From Chara braunii (Eukaryota; Streptophyta; Charophyceae; Charales; Characeae): 56,328 nt of DNA. Both the position numbers and the translations under genes were made by a program. The DNA lies in the NCBI GenBank assembly GCA_003427395.1, contig BFEA01000469.1, forward strand, positions 1,177,142 to 1,233,469, given 5' to 3'. The notes beneath the pieces were generated by a model, which saw nothing but the letters and a program-made list of their open reading frames with translations, made no database searches and was not told the origin of the DNA. Shown here piece by piece: positions 29,525 through 41,100 of this stretch (its first letter is position 1; each line of letters begins with the position of its first letter).

Positions 29525-31928
29525 AACACACCCCTGGTGATGCTAGAGGTGCTGGTGTAGTCAGTCACCTCTAGCACCCACAGGCAGGCTCCATCTATTG
29601 GTGGGGAGCAACACCTGCTGGAAACCGGGTCCAGCGTCCCTTACACTGTTGAGAATAAAAGGGGAGACGTGAGGAAGCATGAAATAGCATGTTGGAAACC
29701 GGGTCCAGCGTCCCTTCACTAACTATCCTGTACTGTCCAAGCCAAGATCCATGGCAGGGGCCCAACAGGGCTACTAGGGGGTACTAGTGGTCCTTGTTGG
29801 TCCCCCGCCCACCTTCTTGGTCACTCTACCGCACTTCCTTCTGAGAATGTGTATAGAAGTGTCAAAAGGCAATCTGAAGAAGATCTGAAGAAAGGCTGAA
29901 GTAAAAGGAAGAAAGGGGAGGAAGGACTTGGATATCTGATAAGAGCTCTAAGGTTCTGAATTGTCTGAGGACATTTGGGAGGCCTCCTTGCTGACTGAGA
30001 AAGATTAAATGTCTCTAAATCCCCAGATATTCTTCCACCAGGGCCAGCGGGTGAGGGGAAAGGGATCACCGAAATCCTGCACAGGTCTCAACTGCTCTCT
30101 AGGATCCACCCTTGTCTAGTCCTTAAAGTGAAGTTGATAGTCTCTTTCCAAGTCTCCCTCTTGTCCCTCTCCATGTCCTTCATTCTGCTGGTCCAACCTG
30201 TCTCCTGTCCAACTCACCCTCGCGACCCAGCCCTCCCTCTCCCCCCCCAGCCAGCCTTCACAAAATCGGGAGATAATGTTTTTAATGTCACCCCTGTTGT
30301 GCACCTGATTCAGATTTTCCTTAACTCTCTGCCATTGTGTCGTGATCTCATGTTGGAAAAACAGCCGTATCTGCTCTGTGACTTCCCCCTCTTCCACCCT
30401 GGCCCCCTCTAATTCCAGGATGCATCTTCACCACCATATGGCCCATAGGACAGTACGCCTGCCCAGAGAGTACATATTTGCTACAAAGGTGTTGTCGCGA
30501 AAATGGGGGTAGTGTCCTAGCAGGATTGCCCTCCAGTCCCAAGGCCATAATGAGCCTGGAACGATGTGCCTCCATATCCTATCCCACCATCTCTATAACA
30601 AGACAGTTGCAAGGCATTGTAGGAAAATGTGCTAAACCATCTCAGGCGTTTTTTTCTGGGGAAATTTTGGCGGCAACCTCGGCACCAGGGGAGCGCCCTT
30701 CCTTGTTGTTCGAGCTATGTATGATCAATCAGCCAGTCATTGGTCGGTAGGCAGCGATGAGTGATTTGCCATTGAAGAGCGGAGATTTTTGCCAGTTTTT
30801 TTTTATACTCGTTGAACCATTGGATAGGTTTGAGTGTGCTTCTATCTACATTTAGATGGCGCTGCCATCTGTCCGCCACCACATATCATAGCCTACGCTT
30901 GGGTTTGAGCATTCGATAGACGGACTTCGTTTTTAGTGCGGCTAAATGGATCGTTCTTTCCTCCCCCCGTCCCCGCCCTCCCCTGCCTTTCCACGACCAT
31001 CGTCATTCTTGGGGATCAAGGGGGAGGTTCTCAATCGGGATCATTGGACGATACGCTCTCCAACCTTTCCCCTCTTCGATCACCCTGGTGCGATAGACTT
31101 CCAATTTTCTTTTCCAGATGAAGGGTTGTCTACTCTCTTGTAGCCGCCCTATTTCTGTGATGGCGTAGCATTCAATCAGGACTTGTGCCTGATCCACTAT
31201 CTGCACTCGACCTATTTGTGATTCGTGGCCAGGTAGCCCCACCCAATCGTCTTCTTCCAACGTTGGATCTTTCTTAAGCCTAGCGTACCATTGGATGGGG
31301 AAACTTTCAGTAAGTTCTTCCATTGCAGACTCGAGTGAGTGGCAGCAGCGCAGACAACTTTTCATTATTGCTGCACTTTTTCATTCTCCGCTTTCCCCAT
31401 CTCATAAGTCCCCCACCCTCAACACCCCATGTTTCACCCAAAATTTCCATGGGGAGTCCGAGTTGTTCCTTACCTGACCGATGGCGTATGTGATTAATCT
31501 ATTGCCGAACAACGGTTGCCTGATTATCTCCTCCCATCTGTCCGGGTCGGGGCGGTCGGGGAGTGGGAATTTCCTCCACATGCGCAAGAAACGTATCCAA
31601 TGTTCATCTACCGGGTCACCATTCGTGTATTTCCTGGGGAGTCTCTAGTATCTGTCCTCGAGCCATATCAGAGGGTCAATTTCTGGTGGGGATTCCGGGG
31701 CCAAAGCCGTGATTTGCGTCAGCGCCAGGGGAACCCAGGGGGAGGAGGTTTCGAAAATAATATGTTGGATCCAGTGGACGCTGTCGGACAAAAGACCCTT
31801 ACAAGGGTATTTTGCCATGTCTTTGCATTCGGGCACGGTAGTGACGTCAACCACCATGACGTAGCCAGTCTGGAACAAGAGGGGTGTGTACGCTTCGCGT
31901 GACATTGAAAGCAAAAATCCTCGGCCAC
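29501..31928 (-). pseudogene. LINE fragment b: post-RT region and zf-RVT-like end, with poly(A) tail
   Basis: Read on the minus strand from 31928 down. SDSVHWIQHIIFETSSPW is followed by an in-frame TAG, then FLRMWRKFPLPDRPDPDRWE, EEIIRQPLFGNRLITYAIGQ and HGVLRVGDL. A shifted frame gives LTESFPIQWYARLKKDP. From about 30900 a zf-RVT-like part reads HIFLQC, WDWRAILLGHYPHF, RRTVLWAIWW*RC, then a helical tail to 30116. This order matches the region behind the RT of plant-type LINE ORF2 proteins. Many stops. T runs on the plus strand at 29501-29524 and 29456-29476 are its poly(A) tail. It sits directly behind the PBS of LTR relic 2. The RT itself is missing (5' truncation). Confidence 0.7.
29542..29740. 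repeat. Hairpin and duplicated phrase in the LINE b 3' UTR
   Basis: GCTAGAGGTG and CACCTCTAGC form a 10-bp stem near 29543-29576. The phrase GGAAACCGGGTCCAGCGTCC occurs twice, near 29619 and 29694. These lie between the coding remains and the tail. Confidence 0.6.
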
Positions 31929-32465
31929 TGAGGCCGGGGCAGAAATCGGTGAGAGAAAAAAAAATTTCGTTAAGTGTGTGCGCGTGTTACTATAACGCGC
32001 GCCGTGATGATTAGGATCGGCAGTAATGCCTCTCGACGGAAGAGGTCGAAGGGTCAGTTGGACTGATGATTATGTCAGGTAGGACTATGACACGCACTGA
32101 GACTTGGTCCAGTGCCTGTCTTCCCTCCGGTACTGGGGATTCTAAAAATTTCAGTCTTTGTCTTCCCCTACTCAGCCTCCGGATCGAGTATCCGCCACAT
32201 CTACGTCTACTTGGCGTGGTGTCAGCCTACCCGCCACTTGAGTGATTACCCCGCTGCGACCGATGATGCCGCAGCCACGACTAAGTACCGGCCTTCGGGC
32301 CTTCCGATGAAATGAGTGCCCTTGAGGGCGCGCGCATACTTAAACCAACAAAACCTGAGGACGGACACTCTAACTGGTAGGCGGGCACGAGAACGCGGGC
32401 TAAAGAGATCAGACCTACGACAACTACTTATAGGGAGGTGGCTCCTTACTATACCGTGGTAAGAG
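31929..32465 (+). other. Spacer
   Basis: No gene recognised. The short open frame at 32112-32315 has no known motif and mixed composition. Confidence 0.25.
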
Positions 32466-32660
32466 CTAGCCTAGTAGGTAGAGGAACAGGCTGATAAGCA
32501 AGGGATACTGGGATCGAATCCGACCTGCCTTCGGGCTAGCTCTTTTGCTAGTTACAAGGGAGGCGGGCCTACTCTTTTTACCCAGCCGCAGGCAAAACGA
32601 GACTTGAACCCGCGATCTCGTTATCTAGGATGATTCGTTTCATTATTTTATTTTCTATTT
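32466..32660. ncRNA. tRNA-like pair: plus-strand A/B box unit, then minus-strand T-arm
   Basis: Plus strand: AGAGCTAGCCTAGTAGGTAG (A-box-like) and GGGATCGAATCCGACC (good B box), closed by GGGCTAGCTCT pairing with the start. About 40 bp later, on the minus strand, GCGGGTTCAAGTCTCG is a second B-box or T-arm sequence. The same plus-then-minus order occurs in the R1 copies, so this looks like a relative of that composite unit without the U6 pieces. Confidence 0.5.
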
Positions 32661-33451
32661 TTCCGTAGCTTTATCCCCTGATTCACATAGGTGAATCTGT
32701 ACTCGGAAGTCGGACCGATTCAGCCGGAAAAGGGGAGAGGCCCGACCATCCTACCGTGCGTCAACAGCCTATAGCACGGAGGGCCCCTCGTCAAGGAGAA
32801 GAGCAAGCCACCGCGAATTTCGCACAGAAGCAAGATCGGAAACGGCCGCTTGCTGGGGAGAGCGCAGAGAGGTGGAGGGTGGAGCGCGCGAGAAAACTGG
32901 GAGAGACAGCTAGTAAGGGGAAAAGAGCCACAAAAGAAGAAGGAAAACGAACGTGGAGGAGGCATAGGAGGTCACGAGGAGAGAAGGGGGCAGAGAATGT
33001 GCGTGGAGATAGCGCACCGCGACGGGGAAGATTGTTGTAATTATCGATCTTTAACGAGGAATGCCTAGTAAGCGCGAGTCATCAGCTCGCGCTGATCACG
33101 TCCCTACCCTTTGTACACTCTGTCGTCGCTCCTACGATTGAGTGGGCCGGTGAAGTGTCTGGATTGAGGTGATCTCGGCAGTCTGCCGACAGAGGGGGGG
33201 TTGTGAGGCTTTATTACGTAGAAAAAGAAGAAGAAGAAGAAGAAGAGGGAAAAGGTGGAGAGGAAGGAGAAGGAGGAAAGAAGGAGTAGAAGGAGAAAGC
33301 ACCTACCTGGTCGTGCCGAAAGCACGACAACGACAACGACTCCAACGGTGACGGCTCCGACGACAACGGTGACGACAACGGGGGAGCGAGAGAAAAGAGC
33401 CGGTAAGTCTCCTTCCTCGCGACCGATCCTGGTGCTTCCATCGATAGGATG
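32661..33451 (+). other. Purine-rich, low-complexity spacer
   Basis: The open frames at 32756-33040 (plus) and around 33170-33490 are Arg/Lys- or Ser-rich products of GA-rich repeats (AAGAAGAAG, AACGACAACGACTCC). I do not regard them as genes. Confidence 0.4.
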
Positions 33452-33500
33452 AACAAATAAATAAATAAATAAATAAATAAACAAATAAATACATAAAAAA
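33452..33500 (+). repeat. (AAAT)n microsatellite
   Basis: About ten AAAT units with a few interruptions, next to one of the ATCGATAGGATGA spacer motifs. Confidence 0.9.
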
Positions 33501-33738
33501 CGAATGAATATATCCCTACAACATGGGGGTATACACTACCATATTTGTGTGTGTATATATATGTAGGTATGCGTGTGTGCGAGAAAGAGAGAGAGCCTAC
33601 AAGTCTCCTCGCCGCACGCTACCTGGCTCGATAGAATGAGCAAATCAAAAGTGGCAGTGCATGTTTCCACGTTTCAGCGGAAGATTTGTTCCGTTTTTTT
33701 TGCTCATCCTATCGATAGAATGTGCGGGCTTGCTTGCG

Positions 33739-33742
33739 TATA

Positions 33743-33775
<33 letters not shown>

Positions 33776-33795
33776 GTGTGTATGTGTATGTGTGA
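33739..33795 (+). repeat. (TG)n/(TATG)n microsatellite
   Basis: TG-rich run with TATG interruptions, just after CATCCTATCGATAGAATG. Confidence 0.9.
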
Positions 33796-33875
33796 ACCGC
33801 GACAACTTCTCACTACTTCTATCAAGTAGGATGAGAAAAATCGAACGAACCTACCGATAGGATATGGAAATATAC

Positions 33876-33909
33876 ACTACAACTACTACTACTACTACTA
33901 CTACTATTA
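33876..33909 (+). repeat. (ACT)n microsatellite
   Basis: Ten ACT units, preceded by ATGGAAATATACACTACA, a phrase resembling GGGGTATACACTACC at 33526. Confidence 0.9.
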
Positions 33910-34263
33910 CGGGCGTGAGTGAGAGTGTGTAAGTGTGTGCATGAGAATCGCGCGAGCGACCTCAAGCCACTCTCATCGATAGGATGAGCAGAACCGACTG
34001 AATCTTCAACTACTACCATTGATCGGATGAGAAAAATCGAATGAATCTCCCACTAGAACAAGGGAGTATACACCGCTGCTTTGCGCTCGCCTGCTGACGC
34101 GACTTCACCCGGCTCACCCGCAAGATCGCCATTTGTGTGTGGGATGACATGCACGGATGACTGAACAAAGCTTTCATCGATAAGAGACGAATGAGTCCAC
34201 CGCCGGAACGTGGAACAATATGCTACTTCACTAAGGCATGGGGGAATGTGTGGGTGTGTGAAG

Positions 34264-34605
34264 GTATGCGTGTATATGCATATGTGTGAGAGAGAGAGAG
34301 AGAGGGATGGAGAGAGAGTTCGTCTCCTTCCTCTTCTAAGTCCACCATCTTTCCTTCCCCGCTCGCTGTCTACTTCTCGGTATCTATGGACTACGAGAGA
34401 GAGATTGGTGGCTCTGGGACTTGACAACATTTGGATTCAGACTCGACATTAGATTCAGACATATCGAAGGGGGATTATTTGGGACCTATATCGAAGACTT
34501 GGTGTTGACGACATTCCCATCCATCCCCTCTTCTTTGTCTGATTCCCCTCCCCTTCGTCTGTATGTGCGCGGGACTGTGCCAAGCGTTCCGTTATCTGAG
34601 AGAGG
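34264..34605 (+). repeat. Spacer unit copy 1 (partner 35345-35645)
   Basis: A (GA)n run is followed by TCTAAGTCCACCATC, GACTTGACAACATTTGGATT, GACTCGACATTAGATTCAGA and CATCCATCCCCTC. The same phrases recur in order at 35345-35645 with 75-85% visible agreement. Non-coding. Confidence 0.6.
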
Positions 34606-34750
34606 GAGAGAGAGAGGATGAGACTTGCCTGGTCGACATAGATCGTCACCCTAGCGGGTCGGGCAGCCTGTTCCTTGGAGTAAAGCATGCGCCTCTCATC
34701 ATGATTAACGTGGACAGGAAACATAGTTGTATACATCTAACTACGAACTA

Positions 34751-34830
34751 CTATTAGTTATTATTATTATTGTTATTACTATTATTATTGTTATATTTTG
34801 TTAATTATTATTATCATAACTACTATCAAT
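34751..34830 (+). repeat. (TTA)n microsatellite
   Basis: Imperfect TTA run; one of about seven TTA tracts in 34-41 kb. Confidence 0.85.
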
Positions 34831-35344
34831 ACGGCTAGTATGGAGACTTCCCTGTCATCCGTGATCATCTTCAAGGTCGTGAGTTTCTTCTATAGTAGAT
34901 GTCTTTGCATACAAAACTCTTCCCTCCGATAGCGCAGAACGACCCTGCTAATTATCCGTTGGGGAAAGAGAAAGATAGATGCGCTCTAGTGAAGGAGAAG
35001 AGAAGAGGGTAGGTGGCAAAAGAAGGAGAAGGAGAAAGAAAAGGAAAAGGAGAAGGAGAGAATGAGAAGGTGAGGAGAGAGAGAAAGGGATCGAAAAGAG
35101 AGAGAAAACTCGGGAAAAGCCTACAGGTAAAGGGGTACTAAGAGAGAGAAAGAGGGAAAGATCGTAAGTCTCCAACCTTGGCCAACAGCTAAGCCCCAAT
35201 CACACCTCGACGCACGCTATAGGAACGACAGAACGAGCGAATCGAGAAAAGTGGCAATGTATATTTCCACATTTCAGCAAGAAATTCATTCTGGGTTTGC
35301 TCATCCTATCGATGAAATGTGTGTGTGTGTNTATTGGAGAGAGT
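34831..35344 (+). other. Spacer with GAAGGAGAAA-rich purine tract
   Basis: 34981-35160 is nearly pure purine. Nothing coding. Confidence 0.4.
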
Positions 35345-35645
35345 GAGAGATGGAGAAGTGTGAGAGAGAGAGAGAGGGAGGGGGAGAGAGAGAGTTCATC
35401 TTCTTCCTCCTCTCAGTCCACCGTTTCTTCCTCACCCTCTCGCCACCTAACTTCTGGGTAGCAGCATAAAGAAAAGAGAGAGTTGTGACTCGAGACTTGA
35501 CAGCATTGGATCCAGACTCGACATTGGGATTCAGACATGGAACGAGGATTATTGGGACTTGCAGCGAGACATGGTGTTCGTGATTTTCCCATCTCTCCCC
35601 TCCCCTTCTCCATCTGATCCTCTCCTCTTCGACTGTGCATGAAAT
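35345..35645 (+). repeat. Spacer unit copy 2
   Basis: A (GA)n run is followed by CTCAGTCCACCGTTTC, GACTTGACAGCATTGGATCC and GACTCGACATTGGGATTCAG, matching 34264-34605. Confidence 0.6.
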
Positions 35646-36443
35646 GGACCAGGCACCTCTTCCTGTGTATAGCACCGGCCTCCCATCGCACCGTGTGGTG
35701 AAAATGATGTATGATTGGTCTGCATTGTAACATTGATTGGGTTAGTCATTAGTATTCTAGTATTCTGTTGCACTATCTTGTATTACGTGAAGGAGATCGG
35801 TCCCAGTCAGGTCAGGACTTGTATCTAAGTATTCCACTGCGCTATAAATCACCATTTGCATGTATCAGAATGTACACTGCTTGTTGAGATTTCATTTGCG
35901 CTGCACTGTTCATTCAGTCCTGTTCGTCACATTGCGGATCCTTGGGTTGTATGTACATCGCCCATCTGGGCGTGTAACAGACAGACAGAGAGTGAGAGAG
36001 GAGATCAAGGAGGAGGAGAGAGAAAGGAGAGGAGGAGAAGGAGAAACAGAGAAAGAGGAATCAGAGAAGAAAAAGGGGGGGGTGATGATGAGGATGTGTA
36101 GGCACATGCCTTGTATTGGCGACGGTCTGCATCTGGGCCACATCTGTGAATGTTCAAATTTCGGGCTGCCGCAGACGTCAAAAGTTGCAGTTCTGTAGTC
36201 TGTAGACTGTAGTAGCTGCGAAGGAGTAGGCTGGGCGCTGAGCGCCAAGTGTGAGTGTGAAGGGACTGGACTCTCGTGTTGGGAGGAGAGAGTCTGCTCT
36301 TCCTGACATTAGCTTTTAGTACTATGAACTTTCATTGGTGTGTTATCGGTGCAATGCTGCTCGCTGGATACGGTATGACTAACTGGGATTCGGTGAGATG
36401 ATGTAATCAGGAATTGTCTGCTCGCTGTTGCTATTTTTCCCTA
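35646..36443 (+). other. Non-coding spacer
   Basis: GA-rich at 35985-36080. No gene recognised. Confidence 0.3.
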
Positions 36444-36468
36444 TGTTATTATTATTATTATTATTACT

Positions 36469-36522
<54 letters not shown>

Positions 36523-36523
36523 G
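36444..36523 (+). repeat. (TTA)n microsatellite
   Basis: About 26 TTA units with one ACTTTTG interruption. The flank that follows (TGCAAGGCATCTGTGAG) resembles the flank after the TTA tract at 36957. Confidence 0.9.
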
Positions 36524-36729
36524 TTTGTACGGTAGTTCTTCGGACTGCAAGGCATCTGTGAGTTGGGAAGCGAGGTTGTAAAGGAGGAGAGAAATGTACC
36601 TTGTAGAGAGGAGGTCGACATTGGTGTCGAAATCATCACTTGCTGATCAGCACGTTGTTTGGCTGTTTCCATGACAAAGTTGTAGTACTTGGCTATAGAG
36701 TAGATAGTGCGTCTGACGCCATCAAGGAG

Positions 36730-36957
36730 AGAGAGAGCTACATAGGGTTATGTTGTTGATATTGCCCGATTGGGCTATGAACGTTGACTCATGATTCTGC
36801 TGTATCATTCTCAAATGGATGATCTGTTCTTGCTTGGACTTTAGCGTGATTTTTGCAAATTAAATTTATGTGCTTCATCCACATTCCGGTTCGTGTATTT
36901 ACTTATTATTATTATTATTATCATTATTATTATTATTATTATTATTACTTATTACTA
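36730..36957 (+). repeat. TTA-tailed repeat unit, copy 1
   Basis: GAGAGAGCTACATAGGG, ATATTGCCCGATTGGGC, CTGCTGTATCATTCTCAAA and CTTCATCCACATTC, then (TTA)n at 36902-36957. The same order occurs at 40187-40420. A shared body with a simple-repeat tail suggests SINE-like copies or replicated spacers. Confidence 0.55.
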
Positions 36958-37394
36958 ATTACTATTGCAAGGTTGGGACCACATGGCATCTGTGCAAAGG
37001 GGATTGCGGTTGTGAATGAAGTAGGAAAGGCTTACCTGGTGCTGATGCATGCGGCATCGGCCGCTGTCTGCTCATACTCTGAGGAAGACAGTTATCATCA
37101 ACTCTGGTGTCACTATAGATAGGCTAGGTAGGATCTGTCATCTGTAGTCTGGGCACAGAGCGTCAGGATAGGATACAGACATCAGGTCTGGGAAGATAAC
37201 GATGATGATGCGAGGGCACGTACCTGACATTTGGAGATAGTCTGCCTTGAGTGACATCTCTAAGTGCTTCGCTGGCTGCTGATGTGTACAGTTGCATTGA
37301 CAATTAGTGGGCGATTAGTAGCTGTGTGGACTGTAGTCTGGGCACTGGACGCCAGATAGGCAATCGACATTGGGTTGTTGATGATGATGAGACT
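36958..37394 (+). other. Non-coding spacer between TTA-tailed units
   Basis: Contains weak internal repeats (CTGTAGTCTGGGCAC at 37143 and 37331). No gene recognised. Confidence 0.3.
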
Positions 37395-37552
37395 ATTCCA
37401 CGTTGCCACTTATGAGCTCCTGCTGTGTTCTTAATTGGCGTGACTCGTACTGCAATTCCGCTGTTGGTCGAAGTCACGACTATCAGGATTGATGATCATG
37501 ATGCTGTTGATAGTTGAAGTTCGCTATTGCTCTTCTTCTTTTACTATTATTA

Positions 37553-37593
<41 letters not shown>

Positions 37594-37620
37594 TATTATT
37601 ATTATTACTATTATTATTTT
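37395..37620 (+). repeat. TTA-tailed repeat unit, second type, copy 1
   Basis: TGACTCGTACTGCAATTC, then GTTGATAGTTGAAGTTCGC, then a TTA run (37541-37620). The partner is 38945-39187 (GGGACTCATGGTGCAATTC, GTTGTTGACTTCTGGGG, GCTATTG, TTA run). Confidence 0.5.
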
Positions 37621-37877
37621 ATTGAGCAATCAGACTCACCCCGTCCACACTTTCGTACATAGGAGCGGCAGTACAGTAGACTGGCGCCATGCGGCCGCTA
37701 AAAACTCAGAGATATGGCAACCCAGATACGAATTCACTTCCAATGACTCAGCGCTGCACAACTCTCTGTTCACATACAACAGATCGCCCTGTGTATCCCG
37801 CAATGCTGCTTACTACACACATGCAAGAGAGGGCACTAAACAGACAATCCAACTGGACAAACGGACTGACAAAACTA

Positions 37878-37956
37878 GACAGACAGACAGGTTCGACAGA
37901 CAGGTTCGACAGACAGGTTCGACAGACAGATTAGACAGACAGATTAGACAGACATA
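37878..37956 (+). repeat. 13-bp minisatellite GACAGACAGGTTC
   Basis: Six head-to-tail units; the last two read GACAGACAGATTA. The open frame across it is a by-product. Confidence 0.9.
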
Positions 37957-38790
37957 CAAATTGGACGGACCCGCAGGTGAAACAATGACACAGTTACAAT
38001 GACACGTGCAGACAAGGAGAAAACACACTGTGACACAGACAAACACAGTCACACTGGGACCAACGTACAAGTACATAGCCAATGACACCGTCACAAGGTC
38101 ACACACGCACTCGCAATAACACATAGGTACAGACACACTGTGACGAGCACAAATACGCAGTGAAAACATTTTGTCACACTGTGACGGATACGCATACACT
38201 GTGGGGTAGGCACGTATGAGGTGGGACTCACGCAAACGCTGTGACAGGAACACATACACGGTGTCCCGCACGCTGACACAGTGCCACCTACACGGTGACA
38301 CATACTCGCAGAGAGACTCATAGTCGCAGAGACCTGGGCACGGTGGAACATGCGCAAACGCTATGACGAAACACGCAGACGCCAGGAAGAACGCACAGGG
38401 CACCGTGACTCTCACACAAAAACTGTGACAAAGTGAGACGGACCTTGTGACACAAACTCGCGGCACACAGTGACTCAAAACTCAAGGACACAAATACACG
38501 ATATACGGTAACAAGGATCCGATGGCGCAGATGCAGTCGCGCGGTAAGACATACCTGGTGACAATGCACGGTTCCATTGATGCGGACGTTGTGGCACAAC
38601 AGATGCACTATGAAAGACACACAGTCACACAGTGAGATAGCCGCACGGCAACAACCGCGGCAGCACGTGCGCGGATATGCAGGTGCACCATACCACATAA
38701 ATAACGATGACACGATCACGGTGATACATACACAGTGAGGCAGATACACTATGACATGCACAGGAAGAGGCATGGACAGGGACCAGCAGG
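37957..38790. repeat. Cluster of short CACTGTGA-type palindromic words
   Basis: Words such as GTCACACTGTGAC (a 6-bp-arm palindrome, about 38173), CACTGTGAC and CACAGTGAC recur at irregular intervals over 800 bp. The long minus-strand Cys/Val-rich open frame (37813-38478) is caused by this composition. Confidence 0.5.
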
Positions 38791-38944
38791 ACTGTGACGG
38801 ACAGTCCGGGCCAAACAGTCAGGCTGCCTGAAACAGACAAACAGTCTGGGACAGACGGACCGACTGTCTGAAGTTGGCAAGCAGACTAACATCAACAAGT
38901 GAACAAGATAGAGACTACCGGGCAAATAAACAGGCATAAGCGGA

Positions 38945-39187
38945 ACTATACATTGGCTCTACATTGATGTTGAAAAGAGCTGAATTCGTTGTGCTCTTAT
39001 CTGATGGGACTCATGGTGCAATTCTGAATTTATAGGACGGAGTCGCGTCTAGTTGATCACAGGTTTGTATGTTGTTGACTTCTGGGGTTAGCTATTGTTA
39101 CTATTATTATTACTATTATTATTTTATTATTATTGTTATTATTATTATTATTATTATTATCATTGCTATTATTATTATTATTATTAC
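38945..39187 (+). repeat. TTA-tailed repeat unit, second type, copy 2
   Basis: See 37395-37620; the TTA run is at 39098-39187. Confidence 0.5.
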
Positions 39188-40186
39188 TGCGATTATTGGT
39201 ATTAACATAACGATAAAGGCTTGTGGTTCCAGCAAGCCTCGTACCGCCCTAAGTGAAGGCGAGCCAAATCTGTGACCGCCCTAAGTGAAGGCAGGCCAGC
39301 CAATCAATAAGAGCCCTCTGTGCAAATATTTCACAAAGTGGGGTTCATACAGTTGCAGCACGCCTGTTGGTTGGAGTGCACCGAGTCTCGAATCTCTACA
39401 AATATGGAGATTCCGGGGCCTCTGAGTTAATTAGGCCTGAATACTTGAACGTGAGGCCGACAATGCATGCTGGGTATAGAGGCCGAAAATGCAAAGGAAA
39501 ATCGGCCACTATTTGAATCTGACCGCAGGCCTTGACAAAAGAGGTGCGACTGCATTGGGCCTGGATTCAGGCACTGGGGCCTAGTCGCACACTGAAGAGA
39601 GGCCACCCACGCGCGACACTGACATATAGGTAAGCAGGGCGAATGGGCAGGGACCTTTTGCCAATGCAGGCATTGTCGGCGCACCGCGTGAATACGAGCT
39701 GCTGTGTTGCGCTAGGAGGAGGTGAGAGACATGCATGCATTAGGCGGTAGGGCGCTGCCTCTTGACTTATACTTCTGCAGCCTGCTGATCTGCCCTTTCC
39801 ATCGGCCCGTAGTGCACACAGCTCCTCGTAGTACTTGCAGAAATGGACTGGGACAGCCTCAGTCTGATCCGGACAGTTGCAGTTTGAGAAAGACAAGAAC
39901 AGTCTGGGAAAGACGGGCACAGTCTGAGCCAGACAGACGCAACTGTCTGGGACAAACAACCAAAGAACGACGCTCAGATATGTTGCGGCAGATACGCAAT
40001 CACGTGTTCCACGCACAGATACAGTAGGACATATTCGTACACTGGGACACACACACACATAGCAGGGAAGAGGGAACGACGAACAAACAATACTGGGTGA
40101 AAGACACACCGGGAAAACGAATATGATTGGGACACCTGTGCATTCCCTGGTGTAAGCACCAAGCGCTAATCAAAAGCGGGAGAGAG
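39188..40186 (+). other. Non-coding spacer with CAGTCTGGGA-type repeats
   Basis: A direct repeat ACCGCCCTAAGTGAAGGC occurs at 39242 and 39277. ACAGTCTG-type words at 39860-39960 resemble those at 38800-38880. No gene recognised. Confidence 0.35.
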
Positions 40187-40420
40187 CTACATTGGGGATA
40201 TACTGTTGGTATTACCACTTGGACTTGGACCTTGACTTACAAACCTGCTGTATCATTTCAAAAGGGATGGCTACTTGGTTCCATTATGCTATCTACTCTT
40301 GTTTTGGCTACTTGGACTGATCATGTGAATCTGCGAAGAAAATATCAGTGCTTCGTCTACATTCATATCCCTAGTAACTAATTAGTAAAATTATTATTGT
40401 TATTATTATTACTATTATTA
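40187..40420 (+). repeat. TTA-tailed repeat unit, copy 2
   Basis: GAGAGAGCTACATTGGGG, CTGCTGTATCATTTCAAAA and GTGCTTCGTCTACATTCAT, then a TTA run; parallel to 36730-36957. Confidence 0.55.
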
Positions 40421-40523
40421 GCAAATTCGTTTCATTACCCTTCTCCTACATGAGAACAGCAGCACACGCAAACTGTGATACACAATGACGCAGAGAGAAA
40501 GTAGACATACGTACAACAAAGGG

Positions 40524-40587
<64 letters not shown>
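40524..40587 (+). repeat. Poly(A) tract of 64 bases
   Basis: Uninterrupted A run; could be the tail of a plus-strand retro-insertion ending here. No recognisable body upstream. Confidence 0.7.
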
Positions 40588-40589
<2 letters not shown>

Positions 40590-40810
40590 AAGAGACCATA
40601 AGTAAAGTTGTAGGGTGAAGTAGGCTGGGGCATTGAGGTTAACATGAGCCTGAGAACGTGAGCTTTGGCTCACTACTGCATTGTATTGCTCTGTTTGGAT
40701 GAATGCGCAAAGCTATGATACTCGCTGTTTATATATGACTATTCAGTCGACTGTGTGGTCTCGCAACCCGGGTGTTGATATCATTCGTCTTCATAATTCC
40801 TTGATATTGT

Positions 40811-40833
40811 CATTATTATTATTATCGTTATTA

Positions 40834-40877
<44 letters not shown>

Positions 40878-40922
40878 TTATCAGTATTTTATTATTATTA
40901 TTAGTAGTATTAGTATTATTTA
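40811..40922 (+). repeat. (TTA)n microsatellite
   Basis: TTA run with GTTATT and TCAG interruptions. Confidence 0.9.
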
Positions 40923-41100
40923 TACCGTTTGAGATCGCATACTATAATAGGAATCAAAATCGGACAGGGATGCGAGGCAACAGAACGAAGGAGGGGCGCC
41001 AACAAGTATGACGACTCTTACCTCCTTCATCCTCCTTCGCTTTCCTATGCCTAAACCCTACATACGCACACGACCGCTCTCAAACAACATAAGTGAAAAT

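Larger units (their letters stand above)
33430..35330. repeat. Diverged spacer family carrying ATCGATAGGATGAG motifs
   Basis: The motif (A/T)CGATAGGATGA(G/A) or its reverse complement recurs near 33440, 33630, 33705, 33830, 33978, 34015 and 35308. The flank GTGGCA(A/G)TG.ATTTCCAC.TTTCAGC is shared by 33650-33720 and 35250-35320. These are old copies of one spacer unit with microsatellites grown inside. Confidence 0.5.

Noticed and set aside
30116-31928. Intron-containing host gene on the minus strand
   Set aside because: A donor-like CAG|GTAAGG at about 31475 tempted me, but the RWEEIIRQPLF...HGVLRVGDL order and the zf-RVT-like end fit a decayed LINE ORF2 read straight through.
32756-33040. 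Arg/Lys-rich ORF as a nuclear protein
   Set aside because: Composition follows the purine-rich repeat; no motif or start context supports it.
36379-36672. Poly-Asn ORF, and similar poly-Ile, poly-Leu and poly-Phe ORFs at 37514, 39069 and 40418-40932
   Set aside because: Translations of (TTA)n and A/T tracts, not genes.
37813-38773. Cys/Val-rich minus-strand ORFs of 150-221 codons
   Set aside because: Produced by the repeated CACTGTGA-type words; no protein motif and no consistent start.
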